Shown: positions 1-8,403 of the stretch, one piece after another
How the letters are laid out: every line of letters begins with the position of its first letter
Position numbering within the stretch: the first letter of the stretch is position 1
Source: Hespellia sp.
Lineage (GTDB): Bacteria; Bacillota; Clostridia; Lachnospirales; Lachnospiraceae
DNA: 32,039 bases
Direction: 5' to 3'
NCBI GenBank assembly: GCA_022790755.1
Contig: JAAVXR010000033.1
Span: 1-32,039 of the forward strand
The notes under the pieces: generated by a model
Told to the model about the DNA's origin: nothing
Databases searched by the model: none
What the model saw: the letters and a program-made list of their open reading frames with translations, nothing else
Program-made: the position numbers and the translations under genes

Positions 1-203
1 ATACTTTTAAACTTATATTTGTTATAATGTGCGGTAGGGCAGAAACAGAGGCTGAAAGTTATTATGGTGTTCTGCTCGGAAAGGAATAGAGTTGATGAGT
101 TATCAGTTCTATTATGTGATGGTAAGTGTTGTTTAGTCCTCAAAATCCGGTTTCCCTAAAGGGTACTGCGTAGTGTAACTTTCGCTTTCTGAAATTCGTA
201 AAA
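1..203. other. AT-rich junction without an intact gene
   Basis: No gene can be supported here. A TATAAT-like hexamer lies near 22-27, and a 31-codon open frame runs from ATG 64 to a TAA ending at 159; its product has no motif I recognise. The segment ends where the truncated metallophosphoesterase frame opens. It reads as sequence brought next to that gene fragment by a rearrangement rather than as its native upstream region. Confidence 0.4.
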
Positions 204-641
204 GTGGTTTATAGGGCAGGGATTCCCGGTTTTCGTTACGAAGATGATACAGTATACATTCTTGGCGATATTAGTCATTATCTACAGGTAGATAGAGTAA
301 ACGAACTGATTAGTAAATTAAAGGGAAAGAAGATTTTGCTTAAAGGCAATCACGATAAAAAATATGATGCCGATTTGTTTGAAGCGGTATGTGAATTTAA
401 GACTCTATCGCTAAATGGTATTTGTTTTGTGCTAATGTATTATCCGATGTTGTCATGGCCAAAGAAGAATAGCGGGAGTATTCATTTGCATGGACAAATA
501 CACGCAAAAGAGCAATATAATTTGCAGAACAAAATAGACGGAATTAGAAGATATGATGTGGGAGTAGATGCGAATAATTATTCGCCGATATCGGTGAAAC
601 GGATTATAGAGTTTTGGAAGAATGATGAAACGCTCCATTAG
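204..641 (+). pseudogene. N-terminally truncated metallophosphoesterase
   Basis: The 145-residue frame, opening at a GTG, carries the middle and C-terminal motifs of calcineurin-like metallophosphoesterases: DTVYILGDIS near residues 15-24, LLKGNHD near 45-51, and the late histidine motif HLHGQIH near 93-99. The first metal-binding motif (Asp-x-His), which normally stands 20-50 residues before the GD motif, is absent. The first 12 residues do not resemble the family and probably come from joined foreign sequence. Without the first motif the two-metal site should be incomplete, so this is most likely a dead fragment. No convincing ribosome binding site precedes the GTG. Its neighbours are other damaged accessory genes. 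Confidence 0.7.
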
Positions 642-690
642 GGAAACAGCGCTTCCCCAATCTGAGAAACTGGTAGTTACATAAGGAGAG

Positions 691-1320
691 ATGAAAATGC
701 CGAATTCTAATATTATTATGTATGTAACAGAAGATGGTTTGACAAAAATCGAAACAACATTTGAAAATGATACAGTTTGGTTATCTATTGATCAGATGGC
801 AGAACTTTTTCAGCGAAATAAATCTACTATTTCGAGACATATAAAAAATATTTTTGATGAACTGTTATCTCGAATTCGAGATATTCGTTCTTCAGAAAAA
901 GTGTTTTGGAGAAAGATCTTGGAGATATATGCCACAAGTATTGATTATGATCCGAAAGCGGAAAGTTCAATTATGTTTTTTAAACAGATTCAAAACAAAA
1001 TGCATTGGGCAGCGCACAAGCATACCGCAGCAGAGGTAATATACCAAAGAGCAGATGCTGAAAAAGAAAATATGGGTTTAACTTCTTGGCAAGGACAGGG
1101 AATTAGAAAAAAAGATGTAGAAATTGCCAAAAACTATTTAAGTGAAAATGAAATAGATGCATTGAATAAAATTGTTACAGCATATCTTGATATTGCGGAG
1201 GTACAAGCATTAAATCATGAACCTATGTATATGCAGGACTGGTTAGAAACAATAGATGACTATTTGCGGATGACTAGGAGAGATATTCTTGATACAAAAT
1301 TGAAAGTATTGAGTGGTTAG
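691..1320 (+). pseudogene. RhuM-family protein with internal deletion
   Basis: The N-terminus (residues 1-52) matches the helix-turn-helix start of RhuM-like virulence proteins, with the motif LSIDQMAELFQRNKSTISRH. From residue 55 the frame jumps directly to the family's C-terminal half: LLSRIRDIRSSEKVFW, then a region including KMHWAAH, and QRADAEKENMGLTSWQG. The region normally between them, about 100 residues including the conserved NLDVIISVGYRV segment, is missing. The protein also stops early, at 209 residues against roughly 330 usual. A good ribosome binding site (AAGGAGAG) precedes ATG 691, so it may still be expressed. RhuM genes often lie in restriction-modification or genomic islands. 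The deletion is inferred from remembered family sequence, not from an alignment. Confidence 0.72.
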
Positions 1321-1547
1321 AAAAAATATAGTGCTATTTTACAATGGATTAGCTATGAAAAAATGGAAATGAACAAAAAGCATTACAGATTACAGAACAG
1401 AAAAAGAAATAATGCATTTAAGAAGGAAAAAAGAAACCATCAGAAATGTGTCCGTGTACGACAGTGCATGAATTGGTTGGGGAGATAAAAAAGGCAAAGA
1501 TGAACATCAAACAATCTACAAAAGTAGTAGGGAAAGGAATGTGAAGA
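1321..1547. other. gene-poor remnant between RhuM and the DUF4062-like fragment
   Basis: All frames are short and the composition is A-rich. One short frame around 1425-1545 contains the peptide CPCTTVHELVGEIKKAK. This faintly recalls small proteins carried by conjugative transposons, but not enough to name one. It is best read as degraded accessory DNA. Confidence 0.3.
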
Positions 1548-2049
1548 GTGAGAGAACAGATATCTGATGAGAGAGTAAAAATATTTATTAGTTCTAAAAT
1601 AGACGATAAATTTATCATTGTACGAAAATCATTAAAATTATTGTTAGAAGAAACTAATATGTGTAAGGTGTTCGTGTTTGAAAAATCTAATGCATCTAGT
1701 GAAGATGTTATTGATTATTATTGAGCATAAAATTTTGATTGAATTATCAAAGGCATTTAATGGAAATGAAATTTTAAAAATATTTTCTCAAATGATGGAT
1801 AAAGAAGTAGCTCATATAAAAATTGCGATATTAGCAAGGGTGAAAAAGATAGCCGGAGATAAAAAAATAATTAATGCTATTTTTCAAAAAGGAAGAATAG
1901 ACAGTCACTTTGGGGTGAGAAGAATAGCGGAAGAATATAATGAGGATTTGGTAGAAATATAGATATATCGCTTGGGTTATAAACATACTTTTATTAAAAA
2001 TCATGTAAAGAAAACAGCTTTGAGTTATTTGATGAGTGAAGAACAATAG
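1548..2049 (+). pseudogene. frameshifted DUF4062-like gene remnant
   Basis: A GTG frame at 1548-1724 encodes 58 residues with the pattern VKIFISSKIDDKFIIVRKSL followed by LLLEETNMCKVFVFE. This resembles the start of DUF4062-type, TIR-like N-terminal domains, which begin KIF(I/V)SS. The frame stops at TGA 1722. Coding-like sequence then continues in another frame to a TAG at 1960-1962 (a stretch including IFQKGRIDSHFGVRRIAEEY) and, past that stop, in the same frame to TAG 2047-2049. I do not recognise this second part. One frameshift plus one in-frame stop suggests a decayed gene, or two fragments fused by deletion. The DUF4062 call rests on a short segment. Confidence 0.45.
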
Positions 2050-2259
2050 CGTGTTATTGATTAAATTTCTAAGTATGTAAAAGTATATTTGTATGACTAT
2101 CAAATTCATGCACAAGTAATACTACATAAAAAATTTCTGAGCACCATTTCCGTAAGTTCTAGCAAAACGAATTGTAGCTGGCAAGTTAAAAGTGAGAAAA
2201 TCTTCATCTCAATTTGCACTAAATCTTGACATAGGACAACAGATAGAGGAGAAAGTTTC
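2050..2259. other. upstream region of uvrB
   Basis: This 210-bp stretch holds no convincing gene. It contains TTGACA at 2226-2231, but no -10 hexamer stands at the right distance before uvrB, so no promoter is called. The only clear signal is the GAGGAG ribosome binding site just before ATG 2260. A uvrB promoter or DinR/LexA box was looked for by eye and not found. Confidence 0.4.
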
Positions 2260-4248
2260 ATGGATCATTTTGAATTAGTTTCAGAATACGCCCCAACTGG
2301 CGATCAGCCACAGGCCATAGAACAGCTTGTTAAAGGCTTTCAAGAAGGCAATCAATGCCAGACCCTTCTTGGAGTTACCGGTTCAGGTAAGACGTTCACA
2401 ATGGCGAATGTCATTCAACAATTAAATAAACCAACATTAATCATCGCGCACAATAAGACATTGGCAGCGCAGCTATATGGAGAATTTAAAGAGTTCTTTC
2501 CAAATAACGCAGTCGAGTATTTTGTCTCCTACTACGACTACTACCAACCCGAAGCTTACGTCCCGTCTTCTGACACCTACATCGCCAAGGATTCCTCCAT
2601 CAACGACGAGATAGACAAGCTCCGTCTATCCGCCACGATGGCGCTCTCCGAGCGGCGCGATGTGATCATTGTCGCCAGTGTATCCTGTATCTATGGTCTG
2701 GGAAGTCCGGTCGACTATCAGAACATGGTTATTTCGTTGCGACCAGGGATGATAAAAGACCGCGATGAAGTGATGAAGAAGTTGATTGAGATTCAGTATG
2801 ACCGGAACGAAATGGATTTTCACAGAGGGACGTTTCGGGCCAGAGGGGACGTGTTGGAAGTGATTCCGGCCATGTGCGATGATACGGCGATTCGGGTGGA
2901 ATTTTTTGGAGATGAGATTGAGCGGATTACAGAGATTGATATATTGACCGGGGAGATCAAGGGAGAATTGAAGCATATCGCTATTTTCCCAGCATCGCAT
3001 TATGTGGTGGAACGGGAGATCATCAATCAGGCGGCCAAAGACATAGAAAAAGAATTGGAAGAACGAGTGCGCTATTTCAAATCTGAAGATAAGCTTCTGG
3101 AGGCGCAGCGAATTGCGGAGCGCACAAACTTTGATATTGAGATGCTCAAAGAGACCGGATTTTGTTCTGGAATCGAGAATTATTCTAGACATTTGTCCGG
3201 ACTAAAGCCAGGACAGCCTCCTTATACGTTAATTGACTATTTTCCGGATGATTTTATTTTGATGATTGACGAGTCACATAAGACGATTCCACAAATTGGC
3301 GGAATGTACAATGGGGATCAGTCAAGAAAGTCGACTCTGGTAGATTATGGATTTCGTCTTCCATCAGCAAAAGACAATCGCCCCTTGAATTTTGAGGAGT
3401 TTGAAACTAAAATAAATCAGGCGTTGTTTGTTTCTGCGACACCTGGAAAATATGAGGAAGAGCACGAGTTACTTCGTGCAGAGCAGGTGATTCGACCGAC
3501 TGGACTGCTGGATCCGGATGTTGTGGTGCGTCCGGTGGAAGGACAGATTGACGATCTGATTGGAGAAGTGAATCGAGAAGTCAGTCAGAAACATAAAGTA
3601 TTGATTACGACTTTGACGAAGCGAATGGCAGAAGATCTTACCGATTATATGAGGGAAGTCGGGATTCGAGTAAAATACTTGCATTCGGATGTGGATACTT
3701 TGGAACGGACGGAGATTATCCGTGACATGCGTCTGGACGTGTTCGATGTTCTGGTTGGAATCAACCTGTTGCGAGAAGGTTTGGACATTCCGGAGATTAC
3801 GCTGGTTGCGATTCTGGATGCGGATAAAGAAGGATTCCTGCGGTCTGCGACGTCGTTGATTCAGACAATTGGACGTGCTGCCCGAAATGTAGATGGGCAT
3901 GTGATTATGTATGCGGATACGATTACAGATTCCATGCAGATTGCGATAGAAGAAACGAAACGTCGTCGAAATATCCAGGAAGCTTATAACCAGGAACACG
4001 GGATAACGCCGAAGACGATTCAGAAATCGGTCAGAGATTTGATCTCCATTTCTCAGAAAGTGGAAGCCGAAGAAATGCAGATGGACAAAGATCTAGAGTC
4101 CATGAGTAAAAATGAGCTGGAGAAGTTGGCGGCGAAGATGACGAAGCAGATGAAGAAAGCGGCGGCAGAGTTGGATTTTGAGAAAGCGGCGGAATTGAGA
4201 GATCAATTGATTGAAGTAAAAAGGGCATTGAACGAAGTCGAAGAATAA
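2260..4248 (+). CDS. uvrB: excinuclease ABC subunit B
   Basis: UvrB is the damage-verifying helicase-like subunit of nucleotide excision repair. It is loaded on DNA by UvrA and then recruits the nuclease UvrC. At 662 residues it has the usual length. Visible motifs are Walker A GVTGSGKT (38-45), the beta-hairpin region with [20 protein letters not shown] that clamps the DNA strand, the DEAD-like [15 protein letters not shown], the helicase motifs LREGLDIPE and QTIGRAARN, and a C-terminal UVR domain ([14 protein letters not shown]) that contacts UvrC. The start is set by a GAGGAG site. uvrA follows 67 bp downstream of the stop, so the two are probably co-transcribed. The stretch around 2520-2700 uses markedly more C-ending codons than the rest of the gene. 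Confidence 0.98.
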   Translation: MDHFELVSEYAPTGDQPQAIEQLVKGFQEGNQCQTLLGVTGSGKTFTMANVIQQLNKPTLIIAHNKTLAAQLYGEFKEFFPNNAVEYFVSYYDYYQPEAYVPSSDTYIAKDSSINDEIDKLRLSATMALSERRDVIIVASVSCIYGLGSPVDYQNMVISLRPGMIKDRDEVMKKLIEIQYDRNEMDFHRGTFRARGDVLEVIPAMCDDTAIRVEFFGDEIERITEIDILTGEIKGELKHIAIFPASHYVVEREIINQAAKDIEKELEERVRYFKSEDKLLEAQRIAERTNFDIEMLKETGFCSGIENYSRHLSGLKPGQPPYTLIDYFPDDFILMIDESHKTIPQIGGMYNGDQSRKSTLVDYGFRLPSAKDNRPLNFEEFETKINQALFVSATPGKYEEEHELLRAEQVIRPTGLLDPDVVVRPVEGQIDDLIGEVNREVSQKHKVLITTLTKRMAEDLTDYMREVGIRVKYLHSDVDTLERTEIIRDMRLDVFDVLVGINLLREGLDIPEITLVAILDADKEGFLRSATSLIQTIGRAARNVDGHVIMYADTITDSMQIAIEETKRRRNIQEAYNQEHGITPKTIQKSVRDLISISQKVEAEEMQMDKDLESMSKNELEKLAAKMTKQMKKAAAELDFEKAAELRDQLIEVKRALNEVEE

Positions 4249-4305
4249 TCGGATAAAGTATAAAGTTGACGGATAATCAGAGTAGAATATGAAGTTGTAC
4301 AGAAT

Positions 4306-4310
4306 GGAGG
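4306..4310 (+). promoter_or_regulatory. ribosome binding site fixing the uvrA start
   Basis: GGAGG stands 5 bases before ATG 4316. An in-frame ATG at 4289 has no comparable site before it and would add nine residues (MKLYRMEED) not typical of UvrA. The GGAGG therefore favours 4316 as the start. Confidence 0.75.
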
Positions 4311-4315
4311 AAGAT

Positions 4316-7162
4316 ATGAAGAACAAAATGGATGTCAGACAATACATCAGAATCCGGGGCGCCAATGAGAACAACTTGAAGGGGATTGATGTGGATATTC
4401 CAAGAAATGAGCTGGTGGTGTTGACGGGACTCAGCGGTTCAGGGAAATCCTCTCTGGCATTTGACACGATTTATGCAGAAGGACAGAGACGGTACATGGA
4501 GTCATTATCCTCCTATGCGAGACAGTTCCTGGGACAGATGGAGAAACCAGATGTGGAAAGCATTGAGGGACTGTCCCCTGCCATCTCCATTGATCAGAAA
4601 TCAACGAATCACAATCCCAGATCCACCGTGGGGACCGTGACGGAAATCTATGATTATCTTCGTTTATTGTATGCCAGAATCGGGATTCCACATTGTCCAA
4701 ATTGTGGGAAAGAGATTAAGAAGCAGTCTGTCGATCAGATGGTGGATCAGATCATGAATTTGGAGGAAGGTTCCAAAATCCAGATTTTGGCTCCGGTTGT
4801 GAGGGGTAGAAAGGGAACGCATGCCAAATTATTGGAGCGGGCAAAACGCAGTGGATATGTTCGAGTGCGGGTTGATGGGAATCTGTATGAGCTTTCGGAA
4901 GAGATTTCATTAGATAAGAACATCAAGCATAACATAGAAATTGTTGTAGACAGGTTGGTAGTCAGGGAAGGAATCGAGAAACGTCTGACAGATTCGGTGG
5001 AAAGTGTTCTTGCGCTGGCGGAAGGGCTTCTGATTGTAGATGTGATCGGGAAAGAACCGATGAATTTTAGTCAGAGCTTCTCCTGCCCTGATTGTGGAAT
5101 CAGTATCGACGAGATTGAACCGCGGAGTTTTTCCTTCAACAATCCTTTCGGAGCATGTCCGGTATGTGTGGGGCTTGGATACAAGATGGAATTCGACGAA
5201 AGTCTTATGATACCAGACCCTTCTCTCAGCATCAATCAGGGGGCGATCGTTGTTCTTGGATGGCAGTCCTGTGCGGACAAGGGGAGTTTTACGAGAGCGA
5301 TACTGGATGCGCTCTGTGAAGAGTATGGATTTGATCTTGATACGCCCTTTGAGAAGTACCCGAAAAAGATTCATGATATTCTGATTTATGGGACCGGCGG
5401 TAAATCTGTGAAGGTACATTATCAAGGCCAGCGAGGCGTTGGAGTCTATGATATTACCTTTGAAGGTCTGGTTCGGAGTGTGGAACGCCGATATCGGGAA
5501 ACTGCATCAGAGTCTTCGAAGGCTGAGTATGAGACGTTTATGCGGATTACTCCTTGCCGTGAATGTGGAGGTCAGCGGTTGAAAAAAGGAGCTTTGGCAG
5601 TGACCGTGGGCGGGAAGAATATTTATGAAGTGACGACATTGTCGATTGAAAGGATGCAAAGTTTCTTTGAAGAACTGCGTTTGAATGAAACGCAACAAAT
5701 GATTGGAAGTCAGATTTTAAAGGAAGTAAAGGCAAGAGTGAAATTTCTTGTGGATGTGGGACTGGAGTATTTGACGCTTGCCAGAGGAACGGCGACCTTG
5801 TCAGGCGGAGAGGCACAGAGAATCCGATTGGCAACGCAGATTGGATCTGGCTTGGTAGGAGTGGCCTATATTTTGGACGAACCGAGTATTGGCCTGCATC
5901 AGAGAGACAATGATAAACTTCTAAATACGTTGAAACATTTACGGGATCTGGGGAATTCTCTGATTGTCGTGGAACATGATGAGGATACGATGTTTGCGGC
6001 TGATTGTATTGTGGATATAGGGCCTGGGGCTGGTGAGCATGGCGGTGAAGTGGTGGCAGTCGGGACAGCGGAAGAATTGATGAAGAATGAGAGGTCTGTC
6101 ACCGGAGCCTATCTGAGTGGCAGATTGCAGATTCCGGTTCCGAAGATTCGGAGAGAACCGACGGGGTGGCTCAAGGTATGCGGGGCGAAAGAAAATAATC
6201 TGAAAGGAATTGACGTTGGATTCCCGTTAGGTGTTATGACCTGTGTGACAGGTGTTTCCGGGTCCGGGAAGAGCTCTCTGGTCAATGAGATTCTGTATAA
6301 AAAGTTGGCAAAAGAGTTAAACCGCGCTCGCACGATTCCGGGAAAGCACAGCAGAATTACCGGATTGAAGCAAGTAGATAAAGTGATCAGTATAGACCAG
6401 TCCCCAATTGGAAGAACACCTCGGTCGAACCCTGCGACTTACACAGGCGTGTTTGATCTGATTCGGGATCTGTTTGCTGCGACTCCAGATGCGAAGGCAC
6501 GTGGTTACAAAAAAGGTCGATTTAGTTTTAATGTGAAGGGCGGACGCTGTGAGTCCTGTGCGGGAGACGGAATTTTAAAGATTGAGATGCATTTTCTTCC
6601 GGATGTCTATGTTCCCTGTGAAGTATGTAAAGGGAAACGGTATAATCGAGAGACATTGGAAGTAAAATACAAAGGCAAGAGTATTTATGATGTTTTGGAT
6701 ATGACGGTGGAGGAAGCACTGCATTTTTTTGAACATATTCCAAGCATCCGACGAAAAATGGAGACTTTATATGATGTAGGGCTTTCTTATATTAAATTGG
6801 GACAACCGTCCACCACGCTGTCAGGTGGAGAGGCGCAGCGAATCAAGCTTGCGACAGAACTCAGCAGACGCAGTACGGGTAAAACAGTATATCTACTGGA
6901 TGAGCCGACAACCGGACTGCATTTTGCAGATGTGCATAAACTGACGGAGATTCTGCGCCGTTTCTCAGATGAAGGCAATACCGTGATTGTGATTGAACAT
7001 AATCTGGATGTGATTAAGACTGCGGATTATATTATTGATATGGGGCCAGAAGGAGGAGACAAGGGCGGTACTCTTGTGGCGGAAGGAACGCCGGAAGAAA
7101 TTGCTAGGAATGAAAGATCTTATACCGGCAAATATATTAGCAAAATCCTTAAGAAATCGTAA
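4316..7162 (+). CDS. uvrA: excinuclease ABC subunit A
   Basis: UvrA is the DNA-damage sensor ATPase of nucleotide excision repair and works as a dimer that delivers UvrB to lesions. The protein is 948 residues from the chosen start, close to the family's 940-960. It has two ABC ATPase halves: Walker [10 protein letters not shown] (38-46) and GVSGSGKSS in the second half, two LSGGEAQR signatures, and Walker B motifs [11 protein letters not shown] and [11 protein letters not shown]. Zinc-binding cysteine pairs are present: CPNCG with CPDCG and CPVCVG in the first half, CRECGGQRL, and CESCAGDG with [10 protein letters not shown] in the second. It follows uvrB closely on the same strand, consistent with an operon. 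No key residue appears missing. Confidence 0.98.
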   Translation: MKNKMDVRQYIRIRGANENNLKGIDVDIPRNELVVLTGLSGSGKSSLAFDTIYAEGQRRYMESLSSYARQFLGQMEKPDVESIEGLSPAISIDQKSTNHNPRSTVGTVTEIYDYLRLLYARIGIPHCPNCGKEIKKQSVDQMVDQIMNLEEGSKIQILAPVVRGRKGTHAKLLERAKRSGYVRVRVDGNLYELSEEISLDKNIKHNIEIVVDRLVVREGIEKRLTDSVESVLALAEGLLIVDVIGKEPMNFSQSFSCPDCGISIDEIEPRSFSFNNPFGACPVCVGLGYKMEFDESLMIPDPSLSINQGAIVVLGWQSCADKGSFTRAILDALCEEYGFDLDTPFEKYPKKIHDILIYGTGGKSVKVHYQGQRGVGVYDITFEGLVRSVERRYRETASESSKAEYETFMRITPCRECGGQRLKKGALAVTVGGKNIYEVTTLSIERMQSFFEELRLNETQQMIGSQILKEVKARVKFLVDVGLEYLTLARGTATLSGGEAQRIRLATQIGSGLVGVAYILDEPSIGLHQRDNDKLLNTLKHLRDLGNSLIVVEHDEDTMFAADCIVDIGPGAGEHGGEVVAVGTAEELMKNERSVTGAYLSGRLQIPVPKIRREPTGWLKVCGAKENNLKGIDVGFPLGVMTCVTGVSGSGKSSLVNEILYKKLAKELNRARTIPGKHSRITGLKQVDKVISIDQSPIGRTPRSNPATYTGVFDLIRDLFAATPDAKARGYKKGRFSFNVKGGRCESCAGDGILKIEMHFLPDVYVPCEVCKGKRYNRETLEVKYKGKSIYDVLDMTVEEALHFFEHIPSIRRKMETLYDVGLSYIKLGQPSTTLSGGEAQRIKLATELSRRSTGKTVYLLDEPTTGLHFADVHKLTEILRRFSDEGNTVIVIEHNLDVIKTADYIIDMGPEGGDKGGTLVAEGTPEEIARNERSYTGKYISKILKKS

Positions 7163-7178
7163 AATAACAAAAAAGGTC

Positions 7179-7207
7179 TTTCCATTTATTTCATTTTTTA
7201 TTATACT
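7179..7207 (+). promoter_or_regulatory. candidate promoter for mreB
   Basis: TTTCCA (7179-7184) and TATACT (7202-7207) are separated by 17 bp in the AT-rich gap after uvrA. A second TATAAT at 7272-7277 lacks a good -35 partner but is an alternative. Either would give a long leader before ATG 7356. Confidence 0.4.
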
Positions 7208-7355
7208 GGTAATGCATCTTTGGAGTCCTCGTGGGCGAAATATCGCACGTTTTGTCGATTACCGATGAGGATATAATAAGATATCTTACAAATGGTGAAT
7301 GAGATGATTACAAAAGAAGATAATAGATAAGGATATAGATTGGAAGGAGAGTATT

Positions 7356-8345
7356 ATGGCAGTAGATATCGGAATAGATTTAGGAACCGCCAGTGTTCTC
7401 GTATATGTGAAAGGGAAGGGCGTTGTACTGAAAGAGCCTTCTGTCGTTGCATTTGACCGTGACACGAATGTGATTAAGGCAATCGGGGAAGAGGCCCGCA
7501 TGATGCTTGGCAGAACGCCGGGAAATATCGTAGCTGTTCGGCCATTACGTCAGGGTGTGATCTCTGATTATACGGTGACGGAGAAGATGATTAAATATTT
7601 CGTTCAAAAATCACTGGGTAAGCGGTCTTTTAAAAAACCGCGTATCAGTATCTGTGTTCCGAGCGGAGTGACAGAGGTAGAAAAGAAGGCCGTGGAGGAA
7701 GCGACGTATGCTGCGGGAGCGCGCGAAGTACATTTAATAGAAGAACCGGTGGCGGCAGCGATTGGAGCGGGTATTGATATTTCAAAACCCTGCGGCAATA
7801 TGATTGTAGACATCGGTGGAGGAACGGCAGATATTGCAGTGATTTCATTGGGTGGAACGGTAGTGAATACGTCGATAAAAATAGCTGGAGATGATTTTGA
7901 CGAAGCGATTGTACGATATATGCGCAAGAAGCACAATCTTCTGATTGGAGAGCGGACGGCTGAGGACATTAAAATTAAAATTGGGACAACTTACCCGTTG
8001 GTGGAAGAAGAAACGATGGAGGTCCGGGGGCGTAATCTCGTGACAGGCCTTCCGAAGACGGTGACGGTGACATCCTCGGAGACGGAGGAAGCATTGCGCG
8101 AAGCGACGGGACAGATCGTGGAAGCGGTGATTGGGGTACTGGAGAGAACACCACCGGAGCTTTCTGCAGATGTTTTGGATCGAGGAATTGTTTTGACCGG
8201 AGGAGGTGCGATACTGCGCGGGTTGGAAGAACTGATTGAGGAGAAGACGGGAATCAATACGATGACTGCGGAAGATCCGATGAAAGTGGTGGCGATCGGA
8301 ACCGGACAATTTGTAGAATTTATGAGTGGACGGAAAGATGTGTAA
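7356..8345 (+). CDS. mreB: rod-shape-determining protein MreB/Mbl
   Basis: This is a bacterial actin that forms membrane-associated filaments guiding lateral cell-wall synthesis. At 329 residues it is the usual length. The actin-fold nucleotide motifs are visible: phosphate 1 GIDLGTASVLVY near the N-terminus, phosphate 2 IVDIGGGTADIAVIS near residues 148-162, and the adenosine motif GIVLTGGGAILRGL near 284-297. A ribosome binding site (AAGGAGAG) precedes the ATG. It stands alone, without mreC or mreD, between uvrA and recD2. Such solitary copies may be Mbl- or MreBH-like, and the sequence alone does not decide the paralogue. A hairpin with a T run overlaps its stop codon. Confidence 0.93.
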   Translation: MAVDIGIDLGTASVLVYVKGKGVVLKEPSVVAFDRDTNVIKAIGEEARMMLGRTPGNIVAVRPLRQGVISDYTVTEKMIKYFVQKSLGKRSFKKPRISICVPSGVTEVEKKAVEEATYAAGAREVHLIEEPVAAAIGAGIDISKPCGNMIVDIGGGTADIAVISLGGTVVNTSIKIAGDDFDEAIVRYMRKKHNLLIGERTAEDIKIKIGTTYPLVEEETMEVRGRNLVTGLPKTVTVTSSETEEALREATGQIVEAVIGVLERTPPELSADVLDRGIVLTGGGAILRGLEELIEEKTGINTMTAEDPMKVVAIGTGQFVEFMSGRKDV

Positions 8346-8357
8346 TCTTTCCGTTTT
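8331..8357 (+). terminator. intrinsic terminator overlapping the mreB stop
   Basis: A 9-bp perfect stem (CGGAAAGAT at 8331-8339 with ATCTTTCCG at 8345-8353) encloses a 5-base loop and is followed by TTTT. The TAA stop of mreB (8343-8345) lies in the loop and the first base of the 3' arm. The short T run makes it a moderate terminator, so some read-through into recD2 is possible. Confidence 0.55.
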
Positions 8358-8403
8358 GTCATAAAAGGTGTCGTAAAGGCTGTTTATATAGGAGGAAGTT
8401 ACG

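Noticed and set aside
1425-1545. Small TnpW-like conjugative-transposon protein
   Set aside because: Only a short peptide is faintly similar, and there is no clear start or neighbouring transposon gene.
2226-2231. TTGACA before uvrB as a -35 box
   Set aside because: No -10-like hexamer lies 16-18 bp downstream, and the position is only 29 bp before the start codon.
4289-4315. Upstream ATG of uvrA
   Set aside because: It lacks a good ribosome binding site, and the extra nine residues do not resemble the UvrA N-terminus; ATG 4316 has GGAGG at the right distance.
7035-7268. 77-codon frame at the end of uvrA
   Set aside because: Most of it overlaps uvrA in another frame and the rest is AT-rich intergenic DNA; it has no domain.
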